A DNA stretch of 64,000 nucleotides, taken from assembly GCA_900468805.1 (NCBI GenBank), contig UEIF01000021.1, positions 311,397 to 375,396 of the forward strand, written 5' to 3'. Made by a program: the position numbers and the translations under genes. The first letter of the stretch is position 1. Each line of letters starts with the position of its first letter. The notes under the pieces are model-generated. The model saw nothing but the letters and a program-made list of their open reading frames with translations, did not search any database and had not been told where the DNA came from. Below, one piece after another: positions 1 to 8,342 of the stretch. Source of the stretch: Hyphomicrobiales bacterium. GTDB taxonomy: Bacteria; Pseudomonadota; Alphaproteobacteria; Rhizobiales; Rhizobiaceae.

Positions 1-53
1 TGACTTTACGAATAGTGTTGTTCCTTTCGAGCGTCAACGGCTGAGTGAAGGCA

Positions 54-82
54 ATAAAAAAGGGCCGCTTTCGCGACCCTTT
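54..82 (-). terminator. Rho-independent terminator of the small gene
   Basis: On the minus strand an AAAGGG-T-CGC arm, a GAAA loop and a GCG-G-CCCTTT arm run straight into a T-rich tract. It lies about 60 bases downstream of the stop codon of the small reading frame at 142-213, so that frame appears to sit on its own short transcript. Confidence 0.75.
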
Positions 83-141
83 CCATGAGGTTTGGCCTGT
101 AACTGGCCCGGACCGTCTTATGCGGCCCCAGGAAGGCGGGT

Positions 142-213
142 TTAGAACGAGGGCTGCCTCGCCTTCATCACCACTTCCATGCCCGTTACGAAGTCCGAAA
201 ACTCATTAGACAT
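142..213 (-). CDS. putative 23-residue small protein
   Basis: An ATG frame of 23 codons plus TAA begins MSNEFSDFVTGMEVV and ends RQPSF. Directly upstream (minus strand) is an AGGAAGGTGA element, a near-perfect Shine-Dalgarno sequence, four bases from the ATG. A hairpin terminator follows the stop, and promoter-like hexamers lie 40-65 bases upstream. The peptide is mostly polar with several acidic residues, has no membrane segment and no Cys pair, and I do not recognise a family. The combination of start signal, terminator and candidate promoter supports a real monocistronic small gene more than the sequence itself does. A leader peptide is less likely because no gene follows on that strand inside the window. 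Confidence 0.55.
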   Translation of the reverse strand: MSNEFSDFVTGMEVVMKARQPSF

Positions 214-251
214 TGGATCACCTTCCTTTCGTTACGTTGTCGATGAATTAA

Positions 252-279
252 AGGTAGCTCGATTCCTTCGAGATGCAAG
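252..279 (-). promoter_or_regulatory. candidate sigma-70 promoter of the small gene
   Basis: On the minus strand CTTGCA (274-279) and CTACCT (252-257) are separated by 16 bases, resembling the rhizobial CTTGAC/CTATAT pattern. The spacing to the ATG at 213 would give a leader of about 30 bases. This is a visual match only. Confidence 0.3.
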
Positions 280-388
280 AGGAAAACGCATGGCTGTTTT
301 TTAGCCGGCGTCGGGGCTATGTCGTTCTAATGCCTGATTTTCGGCCGTTCCGATCACGCAAATCCATATCGCATTTGCGGAAAGTGAT

Positions 389-404
389 CTTGACCATTGT
401 CAAG
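389..404. repeat. short inverted repeat upstream of the amidotransferase
   Basis: CTTGAC and GTCAAG face each other across CATT, about 120 bases before the ATG at 525 in the divergent gap between the small gene and the amidotransferase. It could be an operator or a coincidence; the left arm also resembles a -35 box. Apart from this repeat and the promoter candidate at 252-279, the gap 214-524 shows nothing that I recognise. Confidence 0.25.
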
Positions 405-524
405 AATTCGTCACCTGCGCCTTGCAAATCGGGTGGCGGTTAAGCCCTTATTAGCCGTAGCGTCAGACAATCCAGGACGTTTTCAGCATTCCTGCCGCAG
501 CAGGCGGTGGGCCGGAGCAAGAGC

Positions 525-1337
525 ATGTGTCGTTGGGCAGCCTATCGCGGAGATCCCCTCTATCTTGAGGAGCTGGTATCTTCACCCGCCCATTCGCTGA
601 TCGAGCAATCCCATTGCGCCACTCGCGCCAAGACGGCGACGAATGGCGATGGTTTCGGCATCGCCTGGTATGGCGACCGGCCTGAGCCGGGCCGCTACCG
701 CGATATCCTGCCGGCATGGTCCGACTGTAATCTGAAGAGCCTGGCGCGGCAGATTCGCTCGCCGCTGTTCCTTGCCCACGTGCGGGCTGCGACCGGCGGC
801 GGCACGCGGCGCGACAACTGTCATCCCTTCACGCATGAAACCTGGTCCTTCATGCATAATGGCCAGATTTCCGGCTTCGAGCGCCTGCGCCGGCCAATGG
901 AAACCATGCTCGATGATGATCTGTTCAACGCCCGCAGCGGCACGACGGATTCCGAGCTTCTGTTCCTGATCGCCCTGCAGTTCGGCTTGCGTGATGCGCC
1001 GATCGCTGCGATGGCGCGGACCATCGCCTTCGTCGAAGGCTTGGCGGAGAATATTCTGGGTTCCGTGCTGCTGCGCTTTACGGCAGCCTTCTCGGACGGC
1101 AAATCGCTCTATGCGGTTCGTTATGCTACCGACCGCAAGGCGCCGACGCTCTACGCCTCGCCGCTTGCCGGCGGCTACTGCCTTGTCTCCGAACCATTGA
1201 ACGATGATGGCGATGCCTGGCGGGAAATTCCTGACGGCAGCGCCGTGATCGTCAGTGCCGATGGCCTTGATATCACGGCGTTCCAGCCGGAAAAGCCCAT
1301 GCTTGAAAGGCCGAAGCCCGTCTCTATCCCTGCGTAA
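525..1337 (+). CDS. class II glutamine amidotransferase (YafJ type)
   Basis: A 270-residue Ntn-type glutamine amidotransferase. The start is placed at the ATG giving MCRWAAYRG, because family members need the Cys right after Met as the catalytic nucleophile; a GGAG lies about 9 bases upstream. Other family motifs are NGDGFGIAWYG near residue 45, HVRAATGG near 85, NCHPF, and FMHNGQISGF (oxyanion Asn-Gly). Only the glutaminase domain is present, with no fused synthase, so the acceptor of the released ammonia is unknown. EgtC of ergothioneine synthesis shares this fold, but no other egt gene is nearby and the protein looks like ordinary YafJ. The 3' end overlaps coaBC tail to tail by 14 bases. 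Confidence 0.85.
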   Translation: MCRWAAYRGDPLYLEELVSSPAHSLIEQSHCATRAKTATNGDGFGIAWYGDRPEPGRYRDILPAWSDCNLKSLARQIRSPLFLAHVRAATGGGTRRDNCHPFTHETWSFMHNGQISGFERLRRPMETMLDDDLFNARSGTTDSELLFLIALQFGLRDAPIAAMARTIAFVEGLAENILGSVLLRFTAAFSDGKSLYAVRYATDRKAPTLYASPLAGGYCLVSEPLNDDGDAWREIPDGSAVIVSADGLDITAFQPEKPMLERPKPVSIPA

Positions 1338-2535
1338 GCCGCTCGGCGATCACGGCGGCCAGTCGCTCCGCAACCTCCGCCTTGGAAAGATCGGGCCACT
1401 GTTCGACACCGTCATGGCGGATGAGCTTCACGCTGTTATGCGTGCCACCCATGATTCCGGTTGCCGGCGAGACGTCGTTGGCGACGATGAGGTCTGCGCC
1501 CTTGCGCTCCAGCTTCGCCTTGGCATTGGTCTCGACATCCTGCGTTTCTGCCGCAAAGCCGATCACCAGCTTCGGCCGCGTCGTATGATGCCCGACAGTC
1601 TTGAGAATATCGGGGTTTTCGGTCAGCGCCAGCGTCGGGATGGATTCGCCCGGGTGCTTCTTGATCTTCTGGTCGGCGGCCGAGGCGACGCGCCAGTCGG
1701 CCACTGCCGCCACCATCACGGCGACATCGGCCGGAAGGGCGGCGAGCACGGCGTCGCGCATCTCCTCGGCCCGCTCGACATGGATCATCTTGACGCCGGC
1801 CGGATCCGGAATGGTAACCGGACCGGACACCAGCGTCACATCGGCGCCGAGCCGCGCAAGCGCTGCGGCGATGGCATGTCCCTGCCGGCCGGAGGAACGG
1901 TTGGCGATATAGCGCACCGGATCGATCGGTTCATGCGTCGGGCCGGAGGTGACGATGGCCCTCTTGCCGGCAAGCGGTTTCGGCCCGTCGTCCAGCAGGG
2001 CTTCGGCTGCAGCGACGATTTCCAGCGGCTCGGCCATGCGGCCGGTGCCGGCCTCGCGGCTTTCCGCCATCTCGCCGGCGACAGGGCCGATGAAGCGGAG
2101 GCCATCGCGCCGCAGCGTCTCGACATTACGTTTCGTCGCCGGGTGCGCCCACATTTTCGGGTTCATTGCAGGCGCGGCAAGCACTGGCCTGTCGGTGGCA
2201 AGCAGCACCGTGGAGGCGAGGTCGTCGGCAAGTCCATTGGCCATCTTCGCCATCAGGTCGGCGGTGGCAGGTGCGATCAGCACCAGATCGCAATCGCGCG
2301 CCAGCCGGATATGGCCGACATCCTGCTCGTCCTGTCGTGAAAAGATGTCGGTAAAGACATGATCGGCGGCCAATGCGCCGACCGCCAGCGGTGTCACGAA
2401 TTCCTGCGCCCCCCTGGTCATGAGCGGACGCACCGAGGCGCCGCGTTCGCGCAGGCGGCGGATCAGATCGAGGCTCTTATACGCCGCGATGCCGCCTGAG
2501 ATGATGAGGAGGATGCGTTTGCCGCTGAGAGCCAT
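1324..2535 (-). CDS. coaBC: bifunctional phosphopantothenoylcysteine decarboxylase / phosphopantothenate-cysteine ligase
   Basis: A 403-residue CoA biosynthesis enzyme. The N-terminal half is the flavin-dependent decarboxylase CoaC (ILLIISGGIAAYKSLDLIRRL at the start, then the PAMNPKMW substrate-recognition motif near residue 122). The C-terminal half is the CTP-dependent ligase CoaB, with VTSGPTHEPIDPVRYIANRSSG near 194-215 for CTP binding and dimerisation. The length is normal for the family. In many alphaproteobacteria coaBC follows ubiB, as I recall; here about 15 kb of accessory genes separates the two. The ribosome-binding site before the ATG is weak. Function is sure. Confidence 0.95.
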   Translation of the reverse strand: MALSGKRILLIISGGIAAYKSLDLIRRLRERGASVRPLMTRGAQEFVTPLAVGALAADHVFTDIFSRQDEQDVGHIRLARDCDLVLIAPATADLMAKMANGLADDLASTVLLATDRPVLAAPAMNPKMWAHPATKRNVETLRRDGLRFIGPVAGEMAESREAGTGRMAEPLEIVAAAEALLDDGPKPLAGKRAIVTSGPTHEPIDPVRYIANRSSGRQGHAIAAALARLGADVTLVSGPVTIPDPAGVKMIHVERAEEMRDAVLAALPADVAVMVAAVADWRVASAADQKIKKHPGESIPTLALTENPDILKTVGHHTTRPKLVIGFAAETQDVETNAKAKLERKGADLIVANDVSPATGIMGGTHNSVKLIRHDGVEQWPDLSKAEVAERLAAVIAERLTQG

Positions 2536-2606
2536 GGTTTTTTCCCGCCGCTTCTTTGACTGGGCAAAACCCTAAGCCTTTGGTGGAAAACATGCAATCG
2601 CGACAC

Positions 2607-3527
2607 TCAGGCTTGTTTGACCCGCTTGGGCGTAAAGAGCGCAATTGCCATGCCGACGCCGATCAGCTGCAGGACCGCACCACCGGCTTCGGGCACCGTC
2701 GGCATGCGCTGTTCGAACAGAAAGCCGTAAAAAAGGCCGAAGACGGTTTCTGCGACGATCAGCTGGGCGGCAAGCGCGAGCGGCAGAAGGCGCGAGGCAA
2801 TCATCCAGCACAGCGTGGCAAGCCACGAGCCGGCAGTGCCCATGATTGTCGCCCAGAGTACGAAGTGAAAGGTCTGCGTGCCGGTGAAACTGACAGTCTC
2901 CCAGAGCGAGGTGAAGGGCAGAAGGACGAGTGCACCGATGCCGGCGCCGATCCCCTGCAAGGCGGTCCAGTGCATGGCGCTTGGCGCATCCTGCGACTGC
3001 ATGACCGCAGCGCTCATCATGCCATAGGCGACCCAGAGCGCCAGTCCGATCAGCGCGGCGACGATGCCGAGTAGGATTTCCGGCTGATCGCTGGCGGATG
3101 TCGTGGCGAAGATCGAGACATTCACCCAGCCGATGCCGACGGCTATCAGGATCAGCGGTATTGCCAGTGTTTTCCAGTCGATGGACCGGTCCTTGAGATT
3201 GGCGATGATGGCAAGCAGTACAGGCATCGTGCCGATGACGAGCGGTGGAATGGCGGTGCCTGCGTAACGCACGGCATAGGAAATACTCATGAAATAACCG
3301 ACATACCCGATGCTGCCGAGCGCAATGCCGGTCAAAACAAGCGACCGCCGCAAACCCACCGGACGAAAGCGCGGATTGATCATCAGGGTAAGGCTGACAA
3401 CGGCAAAAAGCCCGTAGCGCGCCACGGTCAGGTCGATCGCCGTATAGGGCGCGACGACGCGCGGGGCGACGAAGCTCAGCCCCCACAGCGCACAGGTGGC
3501 CAGACCGCAGAGGATGCCGATCAGCAT
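2607..3527 (-). CDS. EamA/DMT-family transporter
   Basis: A 306-residue polytopic membrane protein with about ten hydrophobic segments in two EamA repeats, opening MLIGILCGLATCALWGLSFV with the typical WG-x-SFV signature in the first helix. Family members export small metabolites or amino acids, and substrate cannot be read from sequence. A GGAG lies about 9 bases before the ATG. It is monocistronic on the minus strand, followed by 70 bases before coaBC. About 250 bases (3528-3777) separate it from the divergent NmrA-like gene; I see no gene or clear regulatory site there. Confidence 0.85.
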   Translation of the reverse strand: MLIGILCGLATCALWGLSFVAPRVVAPYTAIDLTVARYGLFAVVSLTLMINPRFRPVGLRRSLVLTGIALGSIGYVGYFMSISYAVRYAGTAIPPLVIGTMPVLLAIIANLKDRSIDWKTLAIPLILIAVGIGWVNVSIFATTSASDQPEILLGIVAALIGLALWVAYGMMSAAVMQSQDAPSAMHWTALQGIGAGIGALVLLPFTSLWETVSFTGTQTFHFVLWATIMGTAGSWLATLCWMIASRLLPLALAAQLIVAETVFGLFYGFLFEQRMPTVPEAGGAVLQLIGVGMAIALFTPKRVKQA

Positions 3528-3777
3528 GTGAAACTCCGAAGAGATGGGACCGGGCTCCGGTGGGAAAGGGGATGTGGAGCGGTCGCGAAGAGCTATCGCC
3601 TAGCCGATATGCCCTATCACGGGCGGAAACAAGAGTCGGCCCGCGACATAGCGGAGACGGGTTTCGCAGAACGAGTCGAAATTGCTGCCTTTGTGTCATC
3701 AATCATGTGACGTAAGCGCACTTCAGTCAAAAATAGTGCGGCAGCATAGTGGCCAACCCAAATAAAGGAGTTGCCCC

Positions 3778-4641
3778 ATGTTTGCTGTAACCGGAATGAC
3801 AGGCCAGGTCGGTGCCGCCGTTGCCGATCACTTGCTGAAGGATGGCGCCGAGGTTCGTGCCGTCGTGAGAAATCCCGAAAAGGCCGCCGGCTGGAAAGAG
3901 CGGGGCTGCAAGATCGCTGTCGCCGACATGAACGACGCGGTATCGCTGACATCAGCGTTCAGAGGTGCGGAAGGTGTCTTTCTCGTTATCCCTCCGCTTT
4001 TCGATCCCACACCGGGCTTCCCGGAGGTGAAAGGCATGCTGGCAACGCTGAAGACCGCGCTTGAGGCGGCAAGGCCCGGAAAGCTCGTCTGCCTGTCGAC
4101 GGTCGGCGCACAGGCCACGCAGCCGAACCTGTTGAGCCAGCTCGGCATCGTCGAGAAGGAGCTTTCGACACTATCAATACCGGTCGCTTTCCTGCGCGCC
4201 GCCTGGTTCATGGAAAACGCCGCCTGGGATGTAGCGCCTGCGCGCGAAACCGGGGTCATTCCGAGCTTCCTTCAGCCGCTCGACCGTGCCGTACCGATGG
4301 TTGCCGTGGATGATATCGGTGTGATCGGTGCGAAGATGCTGCGCGAGAACTGGCAGGGTGTACGCGTGGCAGAGCTGGAAGGTCCCGAGCGTGTCAGCCC
4401 GGCCATGATTGCCGCTGCCTTCGCCAAGGCGCTTGGCAAGCCGGTGACCGCAGAAGTCGTCCCGCAGGAGAGCTGGGAAGAGCTGTTCCGTGCCCAGGGC
4501 ATGAAGAACCCGGAACCGCGCATGCGCATGCTGGATGGCTTCAACGAAGGCTGGATCGACTTTGGGGCTGGCCGCGGGAAATCGCTGAAGGGCACGACGA
4601 CGATCGAAACGGCCATTCGCCGGCTTGTCGCCGACGCATGA
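3778..4641 (+). CDS. NmrA-like NAD(P)-binding protein
   Basis: A 287-residue atypical short-chain dehydrogenase. The N-terminus MFAVTGMTGQVGAAVADHLL is the Rossmann TGxTGxxG dinucleotide motif starting almost at residue 1, followed by AVVRNPEKA, where NADP specificity is read. The family includes redox-sensing regulators and NADPH:quinone oxidoreductases of the QorB type; there is no YxxxK catalytic pair, so an oxidoreductase role is not assured. AAGGAG sits 8 bases before the ATG. The gene stands alone on the plus strand and ends at a shared hairpin terminator facing the SDR gene. Confidence 0.8.
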   Translation: MFAVTGMTGQVGAAVADHLLKDGAEVRAVVRNPEKAAGWKERGCKIAVADMNDAVSLTSAFRGAEGVFLVIPPLFDPTPGFPEVKGMLATLKTALEAARPGKLVCLSTVGAQATQPNLLSQLGIVEKELSTLSIPVAFLRAAWFMENAAWDVAPARETGVIPSFLQPLDRAVPMVAVDDIGVIGAKMLRENWQGVRVAELEGPERVSPAMIAAAFAKALGKPVTAEVVPQESWEELFRAQGMKNPEPRMRMLDGFNEGWIDFGAGRGKSLKGTTTIETAIRRLVADA

Positions 4642-4645
4642 ATAT

Positions 4646-4676
4646 AAGGCCGCGGCGGAGAGGAGCCGCGGCCTTT
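4646..4676. terminator. bidirectional hairpin terminator
   Basis: A perfect GGCCGCGGC / GCCGCGGCC stem (4648-4656 with 4665-4673) has flanking AA and TTT. It lies just after the NmrA-like gene and just beyond the end of the convergent SDR gene, so it probably ends transcripts from both sides. Confidence 0.75.
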
Positions 4677-4703
4677 AGCTGATATCTCTGAAGTCCAGGG
4701 GTC

Positions 4704-5453
4704 TCAGAGATTGCTCATGCCCCCGTCGATGATCAGTTCGCTGCCCACGATGTAGGCAGCCTCATCCGAGGCGAAGAAGACGATGGTCTTGGCGACTTCA
4801 CTGACGTCGCCGAACCGACCGGCCGGAATTTGCGACTGGATCTGGGCCGCCATCGCCTTGGAGTCGGCCTCCGACATGCCGAGCTTGCCGTAGAGCGGCG
4901 TGGCGATCGGGCCGGGGCTGATGGCGTTGACCCGGATGCCGCGGCCGATCAATTCTCCCGATAGCGTCTTGGCGAGTGTCAACAATGCGCCCTTCGTCAG
5001 CGCATAGACGCTGGAATTCGGCATGCCGATATGAGCGTTGATCGAGGTGTTGAGCACGATCGAGGCCTTCTTCGAAAAGATCGGCAGCAATGCCTGGATC
5101 AGGAAGTAAGGACCTTTGACGTTGACCGCGAACGACTTGTCGAATGCGGCTTCGCTCCAGCCTTCGAGCGGGCCGAATTCGGCAATACCGGCATTGACGA
5201 AGAGAATGTCGAGCGTGCCAAAGGCGTTCCTTACAGCTTCGCCAACAGCCGCCTGACCGGCAACATTGCCGGCATCGGCCTGGATGACGAGAACCGTATC
5301 GCCGAATTCGGCTCGGGCGGCTTCCACGCTTTTTGCGCTGCTGCCGGTAATGGCGACGCGTGCGCCCTCGGCGATGAATTGGCGGGCGGTCTCAAGTCCG
5401 ATGCCGCTGGTGCCGCCGGTAATCAGGGCTGTTTTGTTTGCAAGACGGGTCAT
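4704..5453 (-). CDS. SDR-family oxidoreductase
   Basis: A classical short-chain dehydrogenase of 249 residues. It shows the cofactor motif TGGTSGIG (residues 12-19), the NAG structural motif (VNAGIAEFG), and a catalytic YALTK (Y-x-x-x-K) following a Ser-containing strand (NTSINAH). It closes with the usual GSELIIDGGMSNL tail seen in FabG-like enzymes. Substrate is unknown. AAGGAA lies about 9 bases upstream of the ATG. It follows a second SDR gene on the same strand after about 130 bases, suggesting joint expression, perhaps under the divergent LysR gene at 6475. Confidence 0.88.
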   Translation of the reverse strand: MTRLANKTALITGGTSGIGLETARQFIAEGARVAITGSSAKSVEAARAEFGDTVLVIQADAGNVAGQAAVGEAVRNAFGTLDILFVNAGIAEFGPLEGWSEAAFDKSFAVNVKGPYFLIQALLPIFSKKASIVLNTSINAHIGMPNSSVYALTKGALLTLAKTLSGELIGRGIRVNAISPGPIATPLYGKLGMSEADSKAMAAQIQSQIPAGRFGDVSEVAKTIVFFASDEAAYIVGSELIIDGGMSNL

Positions 5454-5584
5454 TGTGTTGTTCCTTGGATATGGGACGGGCGTTTGCCCTTTGATGATCG
5501 GACTGCGCTGTAGAATGCCGGCACGATAACCTGCTGATTTCAGGAGGGTTCATCAAGCTGCAGCAGATACTCGCACCGTTGCCG

Positions 5585-6349
5585 TCAGGTGCGGGTGATC
5601 GAAGCGCCCCCATCGACCAGCGTGGCCGTGCCGGTGACGAAGCTTGCGTCGTCGGATGCAAGGTAAAGCACGGAGCGGGCGAGCTCTTCCGGTGCTGCGA
5701 CGCGTTTGAGCGCGTGCAGGTTGGTGATGAAGGCCTGCTTGTCCGAGGTGTCGTTCATTTCGCGATACATGTCCGTATCGACGGCGCCTGGCAGGATCGC
5801 ATTGACGCGGATGTTCTGCGGGCCGTATTCGGCAGCGAGCGCCTGCGTCAGCCCGATGAGGCCGGACTTGCTGGCGGCATAGGCGGCAACACCGGGGAAG
5901 GCGAAGCTGTAGCCGACGAAGGTCGAGGTGAAGACGACAGAGCCGCCGCCGTGCCTGACCATTTCGGTGATCTGATGTTTGGCGGCGAGGAAGGATGCCG
6001 TCAGGTTGATCGCCAGCGCGTCGCTGAAGCCCGCTTCCGAGACTTCGGTGCTCGGGCCGGCTTCGCCGAGCGTGCCGGCATTGTTGAAGGCGATGTCGAG
6101 CTTGCCGTAATTCTTGACGGCGGCCGCGACCAGTGCCTTGTGATAGTCTTCCGACCTGACATCGCCGGCAACGGCAACGGCGTCACCTCCCGCGGCCTTG
6201 ATTTCATTGACGAGGCTGTCGAGCTCAGCCTGGCGGCGGGCACCGACGACGACCTTGGCGCCTTCGGCGGCAAAAAGTTTTGCGGTGACGCGACCGATAC
6301 CCGAGCTTGCGCCGGTGACGATTGCGACTTTGTCGATCAGACGATTCAT
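5585..6349 (-). CDS. SDR-family oxidoreductase, divergent from a LysR gene
   Basis: A 254-residue classical SDR beginning MNRLIDKVAIVTGASSGIGR. A longer in-frame start exists, but an AGGAG 8 bases before this ATG and the normal family N-terminus favour the short form. Motifs are TGASSGIG, NNAG, and YAASK (catalytic Y-x-x-x-K), with a C-terminal VDGGASITRT. Members of this subgroup are often annotated as glucose 1-dehydrogenase-like; the true substrate is unknown. It is transcribed away from the LysR gene at 6475 across a 125-base gap, the usual layout for a LysR target. Confidence 0.88.
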   Translation of the reverse strand: MNRLIDKVAIVTGASSGIGRVTAKLFAAEGAKVVVGARRQAELDSLVNEIKAAGGDAVAVAGDVRSEDYHKALVAAAVKNYGKLDIAFNNAGTLGEAGPSTEVSEAGFSDALAINLTASFLAAKHQITEMVRHGGGSVVFTSTFVGYSFAFPGVAAYAASKSGLIGLTQALAAEYGPQNIRVNAILPGAVDTDMYREMNDTSDKQAFITNLHALKRVAAPEELARSVLYLASDDASFVTGTATLVDGGASITRT

Positions 6350-6474
6350 TGTTCCATCTCCTATCTTTGGGTTGGATCGGCGTGGCTGCCGGTTTCGATG
6401 ACTGGAAGATGGCACTCTTCCTTCGTTCGGATTAGTCTCCTAAATGCGGAGCTCGAATTCGGAAAAGCCGAACG

Positions 6475-7380
6475 ATGATGAAGATTGAAGGGATTGCGGC
6501 TTTTGTCGCCGTGGTGGAGGCCGGATCGGTGAGCGAGGCCGCCCGGCGGCTACGCCTGTCCAAGTCGGTTGTCAGCGAAAGGCTGGCGGAACTGGAGAAG
6601 ACACTGGGCGCCATTCTCGTCCACCGCACCACGCGCAAGCTGACACTGACGGAAGATGGAGCAGCCTTTTTGGAGCGCGCCGGGCGCATTGTCCGCGAGA
6701 TGGAAGACGCTGCGGCCGATATGGCGGAGCGCCGAGGCACGCTTTCTGGGCCACTGCGCATCGCGGCCCCCGTCAGCTTCGGCCGCCTGCATCTCGGTCC
6801 GGCCCTCTATCCGTTTTTGAAGGCGCATCCGCAGATCGCGCTGACGCTGGATATGGATGACAGACGCGTGGATCCGGCCTCGGATGGCTATGATGCCATC
6901 ATCCGCCACGGCGCTATCGCCGATACGAGGCTGGTCGCCTGGAAGCTCGCCCGTAGCCGCCGGCTGCTCGTCGCCTCGCCCGAGTACATCGAGCGTCACG
7001 GCAAACCCGGCTCGCTGTCCGATCTCAACGATCATCGCGGTGTCTTCTATACGAACCGCGGTGCCGCGGACTGGCGCTTCCAGACGGAGGATGGCACCGT
7101 CGTTATCCGAGCGATGCTGGGTCTCGGCATCAACAATGGCGACATGCTGCATGATGCCGCGATCGAGGGCCTCGGCATCGCGCTGTTGCCAACCTTTATC
7201 GCCGGTCCGACAATTCGGGACGGTCGGCTGATAGAGATCGATGTCGGTGCCAAGCCCGAACCGGAATTCATCTACATGGCCCATCCCGAAGGCCGAAACC
7301 CCTCGGCCAAACTGCGCGCCATCGCAGATCATTTGAAGAAGACCTTCGGTGATCCGCCCTATTGGGATCCCGATTTCTAA
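6475..7380 (+). CDS. LysR-family transcriptional regulator
   Basis: A 301-residue LysR regulator of the AaeR/DmlR-like subgroup. The N-terminal winged helix (residues 5-65) reads AFVAVVEAGSVSEAARRLRLSKSVVSERLAELE, followed by a long linker helix and a two-lobed effector domain. It is divergent from the SDR at 5585-6349, and by the general LysR habit it likely controls that gene and perhaps the second SDR. Its stop codon overlaps the stop of the convergent LysR gene by four bases (7377-7380). The inducer cannot be told from sequence. Two adjacent ATG codons make the exact start uncertain by one residue. Confidence 0.9.
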   Translation: MMKIEGIAAFVAVVEAGSVSEAARRLRLSKSVVSERLAELEKTLGAILVHRTTRKLTLTEDGAAFLERAGRIVREMEDAAADMAERRGTLSGPLRIAAPVSFGRLHLGPALYPFLKAHPQIALTLDMDDRRVDPASDGYDAIIRHGAIADTRLVAWKLARSRRLLVASPEYIERHGKPGSLSDLNDHRGVFYTNRGAADWRFQTEDGTVVIRAMLGLGINNGDMLHDAAIEGLGIALLPTFIAGPTIRDGRLIEIDVGAKPEPEFIYMAHPEGRNPSAKLRAIADHLKKTFGDPPYWDPDF

Positions 7381-8252
7381 TTCAGAAGGCTCATCAGGTT
7401 TTCGGTTACGGGAGATCGCTGGCTGCGCAGCACGGCAAGTGCCAGCCGTGCCACAGCGGGCGGTCCGTCGATCGGCCGGTAGGCAACGCCGGCAAGTTTG
7501 ATCTGCGAAATCGAGGCCGGCACGATAGAGACGCCGAGATCGGCCGCGACGAGATTGACGACCGAGGAGATTTGCGGTGCCTCCTGCGCCACCATCAGTT
7601 CGAAGCCCGCCTCGCGGCAGGCGCGCACCACATCGTCATAAAGGCTGAGACCGACCAGCCGCGGGAAGAGGATGAAAGACTCTTTCTCCAGCAAGGCAAG
7701 CGGCAACGTCTTCTGCTTTGCCAAGGGATGGTTTGCCGGTAGGGCGACGACCATCGGTTCGTCCGGCAAGCGCTTCAGCCTGACGCCATCGGGATCGTTG
7801 AGGCCCGGTCGCATGAAGGCCGCATCCAGTTCGCCGCGTTCGAGCTTCTGCATCAGGCCGAGCGTGTTCATCTCCGTCAGTGAAAGCTGCACGTCCGGCC
7901 AGCGGGCCTGAAAACGGCGGATCGTCGTGCTGACGATGGGGTTGAAGGCGGAAGAAGCGGTGAAGCCGAGCGACAGCCGGCCGGTCTCGCCGCGATTGGC
8001 GCTCTGCGCCGCCAAACGCGCCTTTTCAGCCGCTGCCAGCGAGGCCTTTGCTTCCGGCAGGAAGGCGGCGCCAGCCGCCGTCAACTCCGCACCATGCGGC
8101 ACGCGATGGAAGAGCATCGCGCCGATTTCCGTTTCGAGATCGCGGATTTGCTGGCTGAGTGGTGGCTGGCCGATGCCGAGGCGTGCGGCTGCCCGCGTGA
8201 AATTACCCTCCTCGGCCACCGCCAGAAAATACCTCAGATGCCGCAGTTCCAT
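7377..8252 (-). CDS. LysR-family transcriptional regulator (CatR/BenM-like)
   Basis: A 291-residue LysR regulator beginning MELRHLRYFLAVAEEGNFTR, the standard DNA-binding start of the BenM/CbbR group. A TTG four codons upstream is also open, but GGAGAT sits at ideal distance before this ATG. The effector domain contains LGFTASSAFNPIVSTTIRRF and a C-terminal segment typical of BenM relatives. It is divergent from the MFS gene at 8343 across a 90-base gap, so that transporter is the likely target. Confidence 0.9.
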   Translation of the reverse strand: MELRHLRYFLAVAEEGNFTRAAARLGIGQPPLSQQIRDLETEIGAMLFHRVPHGAELTAAGAAFLPEAKASLAAAEKARLAAQSANRGETGRLSLGFTASSAFNPIVSTTIRRFQARWPDVQLSLTEMNTLGLMQKLERGELDAAFMRPGLNDPDGVRLKRLPDEPMVVALPANHPLAKQKTLPLALLEKESFILFPRLVGLSLYDDVVRACREAGFELMVAQEAPQISSVVNLVAADLGVSIVPASISQIKLAGVAYRPIDGPPAVARLALAVLRSQRSPVTENLMSLLN

Positions 8253-8342
8253 CGCTATCTCCAAAACATATCAAGATCGTCTATCTCATATATTGGACAA
8301 ATGGAGGCGGTCTGACTAGATCGGAGGCAGGAAGGAATTGAT

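Noticed and set aside
525..1337. EgtC of ergothioneine biosynthesis, which would pair with the catabolic operon
   Set aside because: Only the shared class II amidotransferase fold supports it; no egtB or egtD is present and the sequence fits the YafJ group.
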